Assembly: GCA_017631275.1 (NCBI GenBank) | Contig: JAGBTQ010000008.1 | Coordinates: 37,165-101,164, forward strand | DNA length: 64,000 bases | Reading direction: 5' to 3' | Source of the DNA: Alistipes sp. | GTDB lineage: Bacteria; Bacteroidota; Bacteroidia; Bacteroidales; Rikenellaceae | Shown here: in pieces, positions 53,774 through 63,297 of the stretch | Position numbering within the stretch: the first letter of the stretch is position 1 | Layout of the letters: each line of letters opens with the position of its first letter | Notes under the pieces: generated by a model | The model's input: only the letters and a program-made list of their open reading frames with translations | Database searches by the model: none | What the model was told of the DNA's origin: nothing | Position numbers and translations under genes: made by a program

Positions 53774-56620
53774 ATGGCATCAAGTTTTCTTAGTGAGCTG
53801 GCTCACAAACTCTTAGATCGCTACTCTGGCGATCTATCCTCGCTTGTTATACTATTCCCGTCGCGTCGTGCAAGGGTATTCTTTGACGATGCCCTATTCG
53901 AGCTCTCGGCACTGCCACGCTGGCAACCTCAATGGATGACCATTGATGAGATAATGGAGCGTGCGTCAGGCTTAATGCGTGGTGATAGAATACGCCTAAT
54001 TACAGAGCTTTACAAAGTTTATATAAAGTATCACCCCAACGAGGAGTTTGATAAATTCTACTTCTGGGGCGATATGCTTATTGCCGATTTCGACCTCATC
54101 GACAAGTATCTTGTTGATGCCAAGCAGCTACTACGCAACATCGAGGATATCAAGGAGCTTGAGACAGATGTGTCGTATCTCACGCCCGAGCAATTACGCA
54201 TCATCTCGTTTTGGAAGAGTATTGGTGATGGCGACTCGCTAAGTAGCCAGAAGCAGCGATTTCTGCATATCTGGCGCACGCTATACGATGTTTATGTGGA
54301 TTACCATGAGCGACTTAAGTCGCTCGGTTTTGCCTACACTGGCATGATGTATCGTTGTGCGGTTGAGAATATCGAGCGAGGTGAGGATGTTAAGATTCCG
54401 AACAAGAGGTTTGTTTTTGCAGGCTTTAATGCTCTGTCGGAGTGCGAGAAGCGACTCTTTAAGTATCTTGCTCGCTCGGAGCATGGCGCAGAGTTCTACT
54501 GGGATTACGACGACTACTATGTTGCGAACACGTCGCACGAGGCGGGTCTGTTTATGCGCGAGAATTTGCATCTATTCCCTTCTGATGACAAGATTACATC
54601 GACAAATTTTAGTGATACTAAGAAGGAATTTAAGTCGGTTGCTTGTGTGTCGAATGTGGCTCAGTGTAAGTATGTTGCAAAGTTGCTCGAGTCGCTCGAC
54701 CCCGAGATGCTGAATAAGCGCACTGCAATAGTGCTCACCGACGAGAATATGCTTATTCCGATGCTTCACTCGGTGCCTGAGTGTGTGGATAAGGTGAATG
54801 TCACGATGGGTTACCCCCTTAAAAACACCCTCGCCTACTCGCTTATCGAGCGCCTCATAGATTTGCAGCAGCATGGCAATAGTCGTAGTGGCGATGGCGT
54901 CGATGTCTTCTACCATGCCGATGTTCATGGTCTGTTGTCGCACCCATACCTCTGCGATAGCCTGGGTGAGGTGGCTAAGAAATATGACTCGCACATCTTG
55001 CAAAATAGAATCCTATTTGTCGAGAATAGGTTGTTTGAAGATGATAATACTCTACGTGCAATATTCTCTAAACAAAAGGATTGGCATGCGATAGCTAAAT
55101 ATATGCTTGATGTCATATCTGAGCTTGTTGGCTCTATGCCATCGGCTGAGCCTATTGATATTGAGTATCTGAATATTGCTTACGACGAGATAGCAAAGTT
55201 GGTGAACTCTATCGAGAGGTGTGAGTTCGACATTCCGTTGAGTGTGTTTGTGTCGCTTGTGCGTCGTCACCTCCAAACGGTGACTATCCCCTATGAGGGT
55301 GAGCCGCTTGAGGGTGTGCAGATTATGGGTATTCTTGAGACACGAAACGTAGATTTTGATAATGTCATCATCTTGTCGATGAACGATGCTAACTTCCCGA
55401 GCGACAAGACGGGGCAGTCGTCGTTTATCCCTTATAACCTACGTGCGGCCTACGGCATACCTACGCCCGAGCAGCACGAGGCGATGTATGCCTACTACTT
55501 CTATCGCCTTATTCAGCGTGCGAAGAGTGTTACTATGCTCTATTGCTCGCGTGCCGATGAAAAGAGTACGGGCGAGTGTAGTAGATATATCCACCAGCTT
55601 GAGTATGAGTCGTCCTATAGCATCGATAAACTCTCTGTGGGTGTCGATCTCAGCACCGAGGAGGCTGCTCCAATAAGTGTTGCTAAAGGCGAATACGAGA
55701 GGGCGATACTCAACAAATATATCACAGATGATGAGTCTGCCCTATCGCCCACTGCGCTGTTTAGATATGTTGAGTGTCCGTTTAAGTTCTATCTCTACTC
55801 GGTGGCTAAGATACGAACTCAAGATGAGATTTCGGAGACTATAGACGCTCTGATGTTTGGTAATATCTTGCACGAGAGTATGCAGGAGTTGTATGGAGAG
55901 TTTGTTGGTATGGCTAATCCTATGTCGGCTATCAAGTCGAAGTGTACCCCGGAGGTAGTTGAGCGCGTTGTAGATATGAAAATCTCGGAGCTCATACACC
56001 ACTCGAAGGAGAGTGTTGCAGAGCGTTTCTCGGGTGATACAATCCTTGTTAGAGATATCATTTTAAAGTATATTCTACGAGGCATTCTGCGTTACGATAC
56101 CGATACTGAACATAGTGGTTTTACAATACGTGGTCTTGAGGACGATATAGCCTACAAATATGAGATTTCGAACGGTCGCCATGTAAATCTGTTTGGCCGT
56201 GCTGACCGTATTGATGAGCGAGCTGATGGCACACTGCAAATTATTGATTATAAGAGTGGAAATGTGCCTCATCTCGAGTTTAATGGAGTTGAAGGCTTGT
56301 TCCGTGGCGAGGCTAAGGAGAGGATTTCAAACATATTTCAGACACTGCTCTACTCGATGATGCTAAACAAGAGTCACGGCGTGGAGTCGATGCCTACGCT
56401 CTATTTTGCATCTAAGATGCTCGGTGAGGACTATTCGCCAAATATCGTGGATAAGAGTAGCGGTGAGGTTGTCGAGAGATACACTGCCATTGCCGAAGAT
56501 TTTGAGCGCGAGCTAAGCAATGTGCTTGAGGAGTTGTTCGACTACGATAAGCCATTTGTGCAGTGTGATGATGTAGATATGTGCAAGTATTGTGACTATA
56601 AATCGATATGCAGACGATGA
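53774..56620 (+). CDS. addB: AddB-like PD-(D/E)XK nuclease with Fe-S cysteines
   Basis: This 948-residue protein fits the AddB-like partner of bacterial AddAB double-strand-break resection. The N-terminal region resembles a UvrD-type fold but has no P-loop (ILFPSRRARVFFDD stands where motif I would be), so it is likely an inactive helicase. The C-terminal nuclease has a GRADRID...QIIDYKSG active site. Cysteines in ECPFKFYLY and in MCKYCDYKSICRR are spaced like the AddB iron-sulphur cluster. It overlaps the AddA-like gene by four bases. Confidence 0.85.
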   Translation: MASSFLSELAHKLLDRYSGDLSSLVILFPSRRARVFFDDALFELSALPRWQPQWMTIDEIMERASGLMRGDRIRLITELYKVYIKYHPNEEFDKFYFWGDMLIADFDLIDKYLVDAKQLLRNIEDIKELETDVSYLTPEQLRIISFWKSIGDGDSLSSQKQRFLHIWRTLYDVYVDYHERLKSLGFAYTGMMYRCAVENIERGEDVKIPNKRFVFAGFNALSECEKRLFKYLARSEHGAEFYWDYDDYYVANTSHEAGLFMRENLHLFPSDDKITSTNFSDTKKEFKSVACVSNVAQCKYVAKLLESLDPEMLNKRTAIVLTDENMLIPMLHSVPECVDKVNVTMGYPLKNTLAYSLIERLIDLQQHGNSRSGDGVDVFYHADVHGLLSHPYLCDSLGEVAKKYDSHILQNRILFVENRLFEDDNTLRAIFSKQKDWHAIAKYMLDVISELVGSMPSAEPIDIEYLNIAYDEIAKLVNSIERCEFDIPLSVFVSLVRRHLQTVTIPYEGEPLEGVQIMGILETRNVDFDNVIILSMNDANFPSDKTGQSSFIPYNLRAAYGIPTPEQHEAMYAYYFYRLIQRAKSVTMLYCSRADEKSTGECSRYIHQLEYESSYSIDKLSVGVDLSTEEAAPISVAKGEYERAILNKYITDDESALSPTALFRYVECPFKFYLYSVAKIRTQDEISETIDALMFGNILHESMQELYGEFVGMANPMSAIKSKCTPEVVERVVDMKISELIHHSKESVAERFSGDTILVRDIILKYILRGILRYDTDTEHSGFTIRGLEDDIAYKYEISNGRHVNLFGRADRIDERADGTLQIIDYKSGNVPHLEFNGVEGLFRGEAKERISNIFQTLLYSMMLNKSHGVESMPTLYFASKMLGEDYSPNIVDKSSGEVVERYTAIAEDFERELSNVLEELFDYDKPFVQCDDVDMCKYCDYKSICRR

Positions 56621-59600
56621 AACGAGCTAAGATATTGAGTGCAAGTGCTGGCTCGGGTAAGACATATCAGCTGGCATATAAGTATGTTCGAGATATTGTA
56701 GAGCGTCCCGAACTATATCGTGCTATTCTTGCTGTGACATTCACAAACAAGGCTACCGAGGAGATGAAGTCCCGCATATTGCGTGAGATTCACATCTTGG
56801 CTACTGGACAGAAGAGTAATTATCTGGATAAGTTGTGTAAAGAGCTTGAGATGCCAGAGCATGCAGTTCGCAAGCAGGCACTAAAGGCTCGAACACTTAT
56901 CTTGCACGACTACTCACGATTTAGTGTGCTTACCATCGATAAGTTCTTTCAGCGCATCATACGTGCCTTCATAAAGGAGCTTGGTATCGACCTAAACTAC
57001 AACATCGAACTCGACCATAGTTCACTTCTTGCCCGTAGTGCCGACCGTCTTGTCGAGAAGATTGCTGACGATTCCGACCTTAAGCGCTGGATGCTCGAGT
57101 TTGTCGAGGAGCGTATCAACGACGGCGAGCGCTGGGATATGCGTGGCGACCTACGTTCGTTGGGTAACGAGATTTTCAAGGAGCGTAGCAAGGAACGCAC
57201 GAAGCTTCGTAAGTCGAAGGAGGAGCTCGGCAAGATTGTCGCTAATATTGTCGCTGATGCTGAGCGTGCAAAGAACTATCTTAAGGGCTTGGGACATAGG
57301 GCGGTAGATGTTATCGCAAGCCGTGGACTCACTGCCGATATGTTTGCGGGTAAGTCGCGGAGCTTTGTCTTTAGATTTTATAAGTATGCCGAGGGTGATC
57401 TCGGAGAGCCTACGGCAACAATGCTTAAGGCTGCTGACGATATTGATGCGTGGTATAGTAAAGATGCTGATGCCAATGTACGCGATGCTGCAATCGAGCT
57501 CCAACCCATACTTCAGGAAATATGTTCCTCGTTTTCAGATGTTGAGAAGAGGATAAACACGGCTAAGCTTTTGCGTGGCAACTATCGCAGCTTCGCGCTT
57601 CTTGCCGACCTTTCGGAGCAGGTCGATAAGATATGTGACGAGGAGAATATCATGGTGTTGGGTGAGACGAAGCATATTCTCTCAACATTTGTAGATGATA
57701 GCAATGCCCCATTCATCTATGAGAAGGTGGGTAATCGCTTCGAGCGATTTATGATTGATGAGTTTCAGGATACATCGGTGCGCGAGTGGCAAAATATGTT
57801 GCCACTGTTGCAGAATGCCATGTCGCAGAGCGAGGCGTGCTCGGTCTTTATCGTAGGCGATGTCAAGCAGTCTATCTATCGTTGGCGTGGAGGCGACTGG
57901 CGACTACTGCAAGATGTTGCCATCGGGGATTTGGGTCGAGATAGTGTCCAAATAGAGCGCCTGGAGCAGAACTTTAGAAGCTTAGAAAAGGTTGTTGACT
58001 TCAATCGCAATCTTATTGATTCGGTTGTTGCTACCGACAATCAATATATCAATAACATCATAGACAATGCACTAAATAATAAGTATATAAACAAATCACT
58101 TCATGCTTCGCTTTATAATATTGTGAGCACGGCTTACGATAAGCATAAGCAGGTGCTGGGCAAGGAGTACGATGATGAGGGATATGCCGAAATAACATTC
58201 TTTGATACTACGTTAGATGACTCGCCATTTATCGAGGTTATCGAGGATGCGATAAACAGAGGATATAGATATCGCGACATTCTGATATTGGTGCGTGGTA
58301 AGAATGATGGTCGCAAGGTTGCTGAACGACTGTTTGCATACAAGGAGCAGAGTAAGCGAGGATTTAATGTGCTTACGTCGGACTCACTTACAATAGAGAA
58401 TAGCGAAATCACGCAGTTTATCATCTCGCTATTTAGGTTGGCTGTAGATCAGACAAATAATATCGAGCGAGGAGTCTATAATCGCTTCTTGGACAACTCG
58501 CTTGAACATAAGTTTGATGATAGAGAGCGCGAGTTTTTGTCGCGCATCGCACACCTCTCGCCTATGGAGGCATTCGAGGCTGTTGTTGTGGAGTATAGAC
58601 TCTTTGAGCGCACAGAGCAGATTGCCTACATGCAGGCTATGCACGAGGGTATAGTCTCGTTCTCAACATCGCGAATATCTGACCTTCAGCACTACCTCGA
58701 TTGGTGGGTAGAAAAGGGAAAGAATGAGACGCTCAGTGTTGAGATGACAGATGACACTATCGAAATATCGACAATTCACAAGGCCAAGGGCTTGGAGCGT
58801 GACGTTGTGATTATCCCATATTGTAAGTGGGATACGGCACCCAGAGCTGTGTTGCAGTCGGTGGTATGGTCAAAGGCGACGACGGGCGATGCTGCAGATA
58901 TTGGAGAGTTTCCAGTGGTATATGGCAAGGATATGCAAAACTCTGCGTTTACACCAGACTATTATACCGAGCTGGTGATGAGTCATGTCGATGCAGTGAA
59001 CTTGCTATATGTGGCAGTTACACGAGCTTCAAAGGAGCTTTATATGATTGTGCCTACTAAGCTAAATACCAAGTCTAAATCAACGGAGTCTATCAGCGAT
59101 ATCGTTCAGCTGCTTAGTGTTGCTGCCAATAGCTATTTCCCTGATGCGGAGATATGTTCTGATGTTGATGGTGTGCGTCGCAAGATTCATCGTCATGGCA
59201 CGAAGTTACATATCAAAGAGCGAGAGGCACAGAGAGGTGCCGATAGTGTTGTGTTGAACGACTATACGTCGCATCTTCCTGAGGTTAAGGTACACTATCG
59301 TTCGCGCCGTTTTGCTGACGAGGGTATTAGCTTTAGCAATGATTCACTTAGGTTGGGTATCCGTCTGCATCGTGTGTTTGAGGGTGCAACAACGTTTGAT
59401 GACCTAAGGCGCAATATTAAACGCATGGAGAACGATGCGCTAATATCGTCGGCTGAGGCGTGCGAATTAAGCGATAACATCACAAGGTTTATGGCTGATG
59501 AGAACGTGAGTGAGTGGTTCTCTGATGGATGGGACGATGTTAAGTGTGAAGCAGAGATTGTTGCTTCGGGCGAGGTACGCCGACCCGATAGAGTGATGAT

Positions 59601-59775
59601 TAGTGGTCGCAGAGCCGTAGTGGTAGATTACAAGTTTGGTGATAAGAGGAGTGCTCGCTATTTAGATCAGGTTAACGAGTATATGGATCTGCTTCACAAG
59701 ATGAATCTTTACGACGAGATTGAGGGTTATGTGTGGTATGTAAATCTCGGAGAGATTAACAAAGTTGTAAAGTAG
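56617..59775 (+). CDS. addA: AddA-like UvrD/Rep helicase-nuclease
   Basis: This 1052-residue protein is the motor of the presumed AddAB complex, which resects DNA ends for RecA loading. Walker A is SASAGSGKTYQLAYKY near residue 10. Other motifs are TFTNKATEEMKSRI, FMIDEFQDTSVREWQ (motif II), VGDVKQSIYRWRGGD (III), ISTIHKAKGLERDVVIIPY (V) and LLYVAVTRASKELYM (VI). The C-terminal PD-(D/E)XK nuclease has RPDRVM...VVDYKFG. The start ATG is inside the addB stop codon. Confidence 0.88.
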   Translation: MKRAKILSASAGSGKTYQLAYKYVRDIVERPELYRAILAVTFTNKATEEMKSRILREIHILATGQKSNYLDKLCKELEMPEHAVRKQALKARTLILHDYSRFSVLTIDKFFQRIIRAFIKELGIDLNYNIELDHSSLLARSADRLVEKIADDSDLKRWMLEFVEERINDGERWDMRGDLRSLGNEIFKERSKERTKLRKSKEELGKIVANIVADAERAKNYLKGLGHRAVDVIASRGLTADMFAGKSRSFVFRFYKYAEGDLGEPTATMLKAADDIDAWYSKDADANVRDAAIELQPILQEICSSFSDVEKRINTAKLLRGNYRSFALLADLSEQVDKICDEENIMVLGETKHILSTFVDDSNAPFIYEKVGNRFERFMIDEFQDTSVREWQNMLPLLQNAMSQSEACSVFIVGDVKQSIYRWRGGDWRLLQDVAIGDLGRDSVQIERLEQNFRSLEKVVDFNRNLIDSVVATDNQYINNIIDNALNNKYINKSLHASLYNIVSTAYDKHKQVLGKEYDDEGYAEITFFDTTLDDSPFIEVIEDAINRGYRYRDILILVRGKNDGRKVAERLFAYKEQSKRGFNVLTSDSLTIENSEITQFIISLFRLAVDQTNNIERGVYNRFLDNSLEHKFDDREREFLSRIAHLSPMEAFEAVVVEYRLFERTEQIAYMQAMHEGIVSFSTSRISDLQHYLDWWVEKGKNETLSVEMTDDTIEISTIHKAKGLERDVVIIPYCKWDTAPRAVLQSVVWSKATTGDAADIGEFPVVYGKDMQNSAFTPDYYTELVMSHVDAVNLLYVAVTRASKELYMIVPTKLNTKSKSTESISDIVQLLSVAANSYFPDAEICSDVDGVRRKIHRHGTKLHIKEREAQRGADSVVLNDYTSHLPEVKVHYRSRRFADEGISFSNDSLRLGIRLHRVFEGATTFDDLRRNIKRMENDALISSAEACELSDNITRFMADENVSEWFSDGWDDVKCEAEIVASGEVRRPDRVMISGRRAVVVDYKFGDKRSARYLDQVNEYMDLLHKMNLYDEIEGYVWYVNLGEINKVVK

Positions 59776-59795
59776 TAAGAATGTTTGTATATTTG
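59765..59795 (+). promoter_or_regulatory. Promoter of the ABC exporter/kinase/peptidase operon
   Basis: TTG (59765-59767), 20 bp and TATATTTG (59788-59795) are a well-spaced promoter. The exporter's ATG at 59800 follows after four bases, so the mRNA is predicted to be leaderless. Its -33 box lies inside the end of addA. Confidence 0.65.
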
Positions 59796-59799
59796 CACG

Positions 59800-61488
59800 A
59801 TGTTTAAGTCGATATATAGAGTCATTCCCGAGAGTTTTCGTCGCAGAGCACTGTTTGTCGCTGTGACGATATTTGTGCGTGCATTGCTCAACTTTGTGGG
59901 TATTGCCATGCTCGTGCCAGTGCTGATGATCATCGTTGGCGGAGATATCGAGGCAAATCCCTATATGAGCAAGGCGTACGAGTGGTTAGGGCTCTCGGCT
60001 GATGGTTTTGTAGCTGTGGTGTGCGGTATGGTTGTCTGTGTATTGGTGCTTAAGAATGTGCTCAACCAGCTGCTCTATCGTGCTGAGCGAAGCTATATCT
60101 TCTCGTTGTATAAGTATATTTCTCGACGATTGTACGTTAGTTACTATCAGCGTGGTTTGGGTTTTATCAAGCGCAGTAACTCGGCGCACTTGGCCCGCGA
60201 TGTTAATGCTGTGAGCCTGATGTTTGCAACTGGAGTATTAAAGCCTCTGGCGCAGATTGCAGGCGAGATAATGCTGCTCGTCATCTTTCTTACAGCTTTG
60301 GTGCTCTACTCGCCATACCTTGCCCTTGTGGCAGTGGTGATATTTGTGCCAATCGTGCTACTCTTCTATTTTGTCGTGCGTCGTAGATTGCGTGAGGTGG
60401 GTAGTCGTGAGAACGAGGTGCAACGAGCAAAAAATCGCATCGTGGCAGAGACCTACAGAGGGTATGTAGATGTAAAGATTGGCGGTGCTATGCCCTATAT
60501 GTTGCGTAGCTTCGATGATATGATGACTGAGATTGTTGATTTGCGTAACCGTCATGCATCGATATCTATGCTACCTCAAGCATTTATTGAGATAGGCGTG
60601 GTTGTTGGCTTGGTTGCTATGGCAATATGGGGACACTCAAGTAATATGGATATACAGCTAATGTTCGGAATATTTGTTGTGGCTGCAATCCGTCTTTTGC
60701 CCGTTGTGCGCAACATTATGTCGGCATGGAGTACGTTGCGTTTTAACCTTTACTCGGTAGATACGCTCAAGGATATCGACATTAACGACTGCTCCGATGA
60801 GATACTTTCAACCACAGAGCGCATCGAGCTAAAGAGAAGTATCGAGCTCGACGACGTGTCGTTTAGGTTTGATGATGCCGAAAGTGATACCCTATCACAC
60901 TTCTCGCTAAAGATTAATCGTGGTGAGCGTGTGGGTATTCGTGGTGCGTCGGGTGTAGGTAAGACTACCCTATTCAACATTATTTTGGGCCTCTATCGTC
61001 CTATGAATGGTAGTATTATGGTTGATGATACCGAGCTTACCGACGAGAATGTTGCCATGTGGCAAAACTCTATTGGCTACGTATCACAAAATGTCTTTAT
61101 CACCGACTCAACCATTGCCGAGAATATCGCCTTTGGAGTTAACGCATCGGACATCGACTATGATCTTGTTAATAAGGTTATTGAGCTTGCCGACCTCAAG
61201 CCATTTGTTGACTCGCTATCGGCTGGCGTAAATAGCCGTATTGGCGAGCTTGGCTCACGCCTTTCGGGTGGTCAGCGCCAGAGAATAGGCATTGCTCGAG
61301 CACTCTATAAGCAGTGTAACGTATTGCTCTTCGACGAGGCTACATCGTCGCTCGACTCGCAAACAGAGAACAATATTAATAGCGCAATATGCCGACTATC
61401 GACCGAGCAGAAGGGACTTACAATCATTGTTATTGCCCACCGCGAGAGTTCGTTGGGGTATTGCGACCGAATAATAACACTTGAATAA
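59800..61488 (+). CDS. ABC exporter, fused membrane and ATPase domains
   Basis: This 562-residue ABCB-type half-transporter has six membrane helices in its first 310 residues and an ATPase domain with Walker A GASGVGKTTLF (Lys388), Q-loop GYVSQNVFI, signature RLSGGQRQRIGIARAL, Walker B VLLFDEATSSLD and an IAHRESS switch. Homologues move lipids, oligosaccharides or peptides outward. No N-terminal C39 peptidase domain is present, so it is not a self-processing bacteriocin exporter. It leads a tight operon with an HPr-kinase-like protein and an S26-like peptidase, suggesting a processed peptide cargo (inference). The start at 59800 is preferred over 59785, which lies inside the promoter. Confidence 0.9.
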   Translation: MFKSIYRVIPESFRRRALFVAVTIFVRALLNFVGIAMLVPVLMIIVGGDIEANPYMSKAYEWLGLSADGFVAVVCGMVVCVLVLKNVLNQLLYRAERSYIFSLYKYISRRLYVSYYQRGLGFIKRSNSAHLARDVNAVSLMFATGVLKPLAQIAGEIMLLVIFLTALVLYSPYLALVAVVIFVPIVLLFYFVVRRRLREVGSRENEVQRAKNRIVAETYRGYVDVKIGGAMPYMLRSFDDMMTEIVDLRNRHASISMLPQAFIEIGVVVGLVAMAIWGHSSNMDIQLMFGIFVVAAIRLLPVVRNIMSAWSTLRFNLYSVDTLKDIDINDCSDEILSTTERIELKRSIELDDVSFRFDDAESDTLSHFSLKINRGERVGIRGASGVGKTTLFNIILGLYRPMNGSIMVDDTELTDENVAMWQNSIGYVSQNVFITDSTIAENIAFGVNASDIDYDLVNKVIELADLKPFVDSLSAGVNSRIGELGSRLSGGQRQRIGIARALYKQCNVLLFDEATSSLDSQTENNINSAICRLSTEQKGLTIIVIAHRESSLGYCDRIITLE

Positions 61489-62369
61489 TGACACACTACG
61501 ACTATATCATCGCTGATGTACGCCTACGCTCAGAATGCGACCTTGTGGCGCTGGGTCTTCGTGGCTTTGCACCATTTATGGCCGAGGTAGAGGGCGATGC
61601 CGACTGCCTATTTGCAGCAAATGATAAGGTAAAGAGTTACGATGCGCAGACTCTTAAGAGGTTATCTGAGTCATACCTTGCTGAGGCCGATGCCGAGGGC
61701 GTGCTCTATAAGACCACCGATGGCTACCTCTATCGCATTACGCCATGTGACAATAGTGACCGTGTTACGGAGTTTGCTATCGACACTACGACAATGCGCA
61801 TGACAACAAATATCTTCGAGGGCGATGTTGATGTAGCTATCTTGCGCTTCGGCTTGTGGATTTTATTTGGCGTGGTGCTCGCATCGCACAACGCTATTGC
61901 TATCCACTCGTCGGCTATCGAGTGTGAGGGTCGTGTGGTGTTGTTTCTCGGTGAGTCGGGCACGGGCAAGAGTACCCATACCCGCCTATGGCGTGAGCAT
62001 ATTACGGGTGCACGTCTGCTCAATGACGACTCGCCAATCGTGCGCTTTATCGACGGCAAGGCCATAATCTATGGCTCGCCATGGAGCGGTAAGACACCAT
62101 GCTACAAGAACCTTAGCTACCCTATCGCTGCTTTCTGCCGTTTGAGCCAGGCGCCACACAATGCCATTTCGCGACTCTCGACAATCGCAGCCATTGGTGC
62201 AGTGTTGCCATCTACCCCACCTCAGTTTGCGCACGATGGCTCATTGCAGGACTCTATCTGTTCAACTCTTGGCGAGTTGTTGCGTCGTGTGCCTGCATAT
62301 CATTTGGCATGTCTGCCTAATTCGGAGGCTGCACAGTTGTCGTATAAAACGATGATTAACAATGCATAA
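61488..62369 (+). CDS. HPr kinase/PEPCK-like protein
   Basis: This 293-residue protein has an unrecognised N-terminal half and a C-terminal half with the HPr kinase/phosphorylase-like P-loop: FLGESGTGKSTHTRLW, Gly155 to Lys161. An acidic motif LLNDDSPIVR and a loop YGSPWSGK follow. Relatives that are not true HPr kinases occur in ribosomally made peptide clusters, where some phosphorylate serines of precursors. The start overlaps the exporter stop (TAATG) and the end overlaps the peptidase gene by eight bases. Its substrate is unknown. Confidence 0.82.
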   Translation: MTHYDYIIADVRLRSECDLVALGLRGFAPFMAEVEGDADCLFAANDKVKSYDAQTLKRLSESYLAEADAEGVLYKTTDGYLYRITPCDNSDRVTEFAIDTTTMRMTTNIFEGDVDVAILRFGLWILFGVVLASHNAIAIHSSAIECEGRVVLFLGESGTGKSTHTRLWREHITGARLLNDDSPIVRFIDGKAIIYGSPWSGKTPCYKNLSYPIAAFCRLSQAPHNAISRLSTIAAIGAVLPSTPPQFAHDGSLQDSICSTLGELLRRVPAYHLACLPNSEAAQLSYKTMINNA

Positions 62370-62814
62370 GGTCTTAGATAATATCGAACTCCTTGTTCCT
62401 GTTGGCCAGAGCTTCGAGCTTCACGTAAAGGGCTACAGTATGTTGCCTATGCTCGGCTTTGGTGACGATGTTATCATTGTGCGCCGCGTAGATGCCGAGG
62501 AGCATATCGTGGGTCGTATAGCGATGTTTCGTGGTGCGCAAAACCAGATTATCGTTCACCGTGTGTTGAGCGTGACTAATGGCGTTGTTGTGCTTCAGGG
62601 TGATGGCAATATCATACAAACCGAGGAGTGTCAGCGTGGCGAGATTATTGGCGTTGTAGATATGGTGCGCCGTGCAAGTGGCAAGGTCATTGATTGCACA
62701 ACACTTCGTTGGCGACGTAGAGAGCGATTGTGGCTATCGCTGCCTCGCTGGGTACGTGGCAAGATGCTGGGTGCTATGCGCCGATGGCTCGATTATAAAC
62801 GTAAAAAGAGATAG
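62362..62814 (+). CDS. S24/S26 signal peptidase-like protein
   Basis: This 150-residue protein has the S26 pattern GYSMLPMLGFGDDVIIVRR with nucleophile Ser26. IIVHRVLS follows with His66 in place of the bacterial catalytic lysine, which is the ER/archaeal-type Ser-His arrangement. GDGNIIQTEE and GEIIGVV complete the fold. There is no membrane helix; the C-terminus is strongly basic (RRWLDYKRKKR). It overlaps the kinase-like gene and is three bases before ispF. Cutting or binding a peptide cargo handled by the exporter is inferred. Confidence 0.82.
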   Translation: MHKVLDNIELLVPVGQSFELHVKGYSMLPMLGFGDDVIIVRRVDAEEHIVGRIAMFRGAQNQIIVHRVLSVTNGVVVLQGDGNIIQTEECQRGEIIGVVDMVRRASGKVIDCTTLRWRRRERLWLSLPRWVRGKMLGAMRRWLDYKRKKR

Positions 62815-62816
62815 AT

Positions 62817-63296
62817 ATGGATATTAGAATTGGTCATGGATATGATGTCCACGCTTTGGCAGATGGCTTGCGCCTGGTGTTGTGTGGCGTGGAGATTGAG
62901 CATACGAAGGGTTGTGTTGCACACTCCGATGGCGACGTGGCTATACACGCCATTTGCGATGCTATGCTTGGTGCTTTGGCCCTTGGCGACATTGGCAAGC
63001 TATTTCCCGATACCGACCAACAGTATAAGGGCATCGACTCAACCATTTTGCTTAAACATGTCGTTGAATTGGTGATATCTAAAGGCTACTCTATTAGCAA
63101 TATAGATTGCACTATTGCTATGCAGCGCCCTAAGCTGCGTCCACATATCGACACTATGCGTGAGCGTCTTTCTGAGGTTGTTGGCATTGCTGTTGATCGC
63201 ATCTCGGTTAAGGCAACTACCACCGAGCGCCTTGGCTTCGAGGGTCGCGAGGAGGGCGTATCTACAACGGCTGTTGTACTACTCGTTAAGACGTAG
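62817..63296 (+). CDS. ispF: 2-C-methyl-D-erythritol 2,4-cyclodiphosphate synthase IspF
   Basis: IspF closes the cyclic diphosphate ring in the MEP isoprenoid pathway. The 159-residue protein shows the family motifs: metal-binding IGHGYDVHAL, HSDGDVAIHAICDAMLGALALGDIG (split over its helix), FPDTD and ATTTERLGFEGREEG near the end. It trails the exporter-kinase-peptidase genes and is probably co-transcribed with them without being functionally linked. Confidence 0.96.
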   Translation: MDIRIGHGYDVHALADGLRLVLCGVEIEHTKGCVAHSDGDVAIHAICDAMLGALALGDIGKLFPDTDQQYKGIDSTILLKHVVELVISKGYSISNIDCTIAMQRPKLRPHIDTMRERLSEVVGIAVDRISVKATTTERLGFEGREEGVSTTAVVLLVKT

Positions 63297-63297
63297 T

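Noticed and set aside
59800-62814. Lasso peptide or lanthipeptide cluster
   Set aside because: No cyclase, leader peptidase-fusion, lanthionine synthetase, PqqD-like gene or precursor is present. Only the exporter, kinase-like and S26-like genes are seen.
63115-63297. Longer start for the YjbR-family gene, overlapping ispF
   Set aside because: The extension is an out-of-frame shadow of ispF with no family similarity. The ATG at 63298 matches the family N-terminus.
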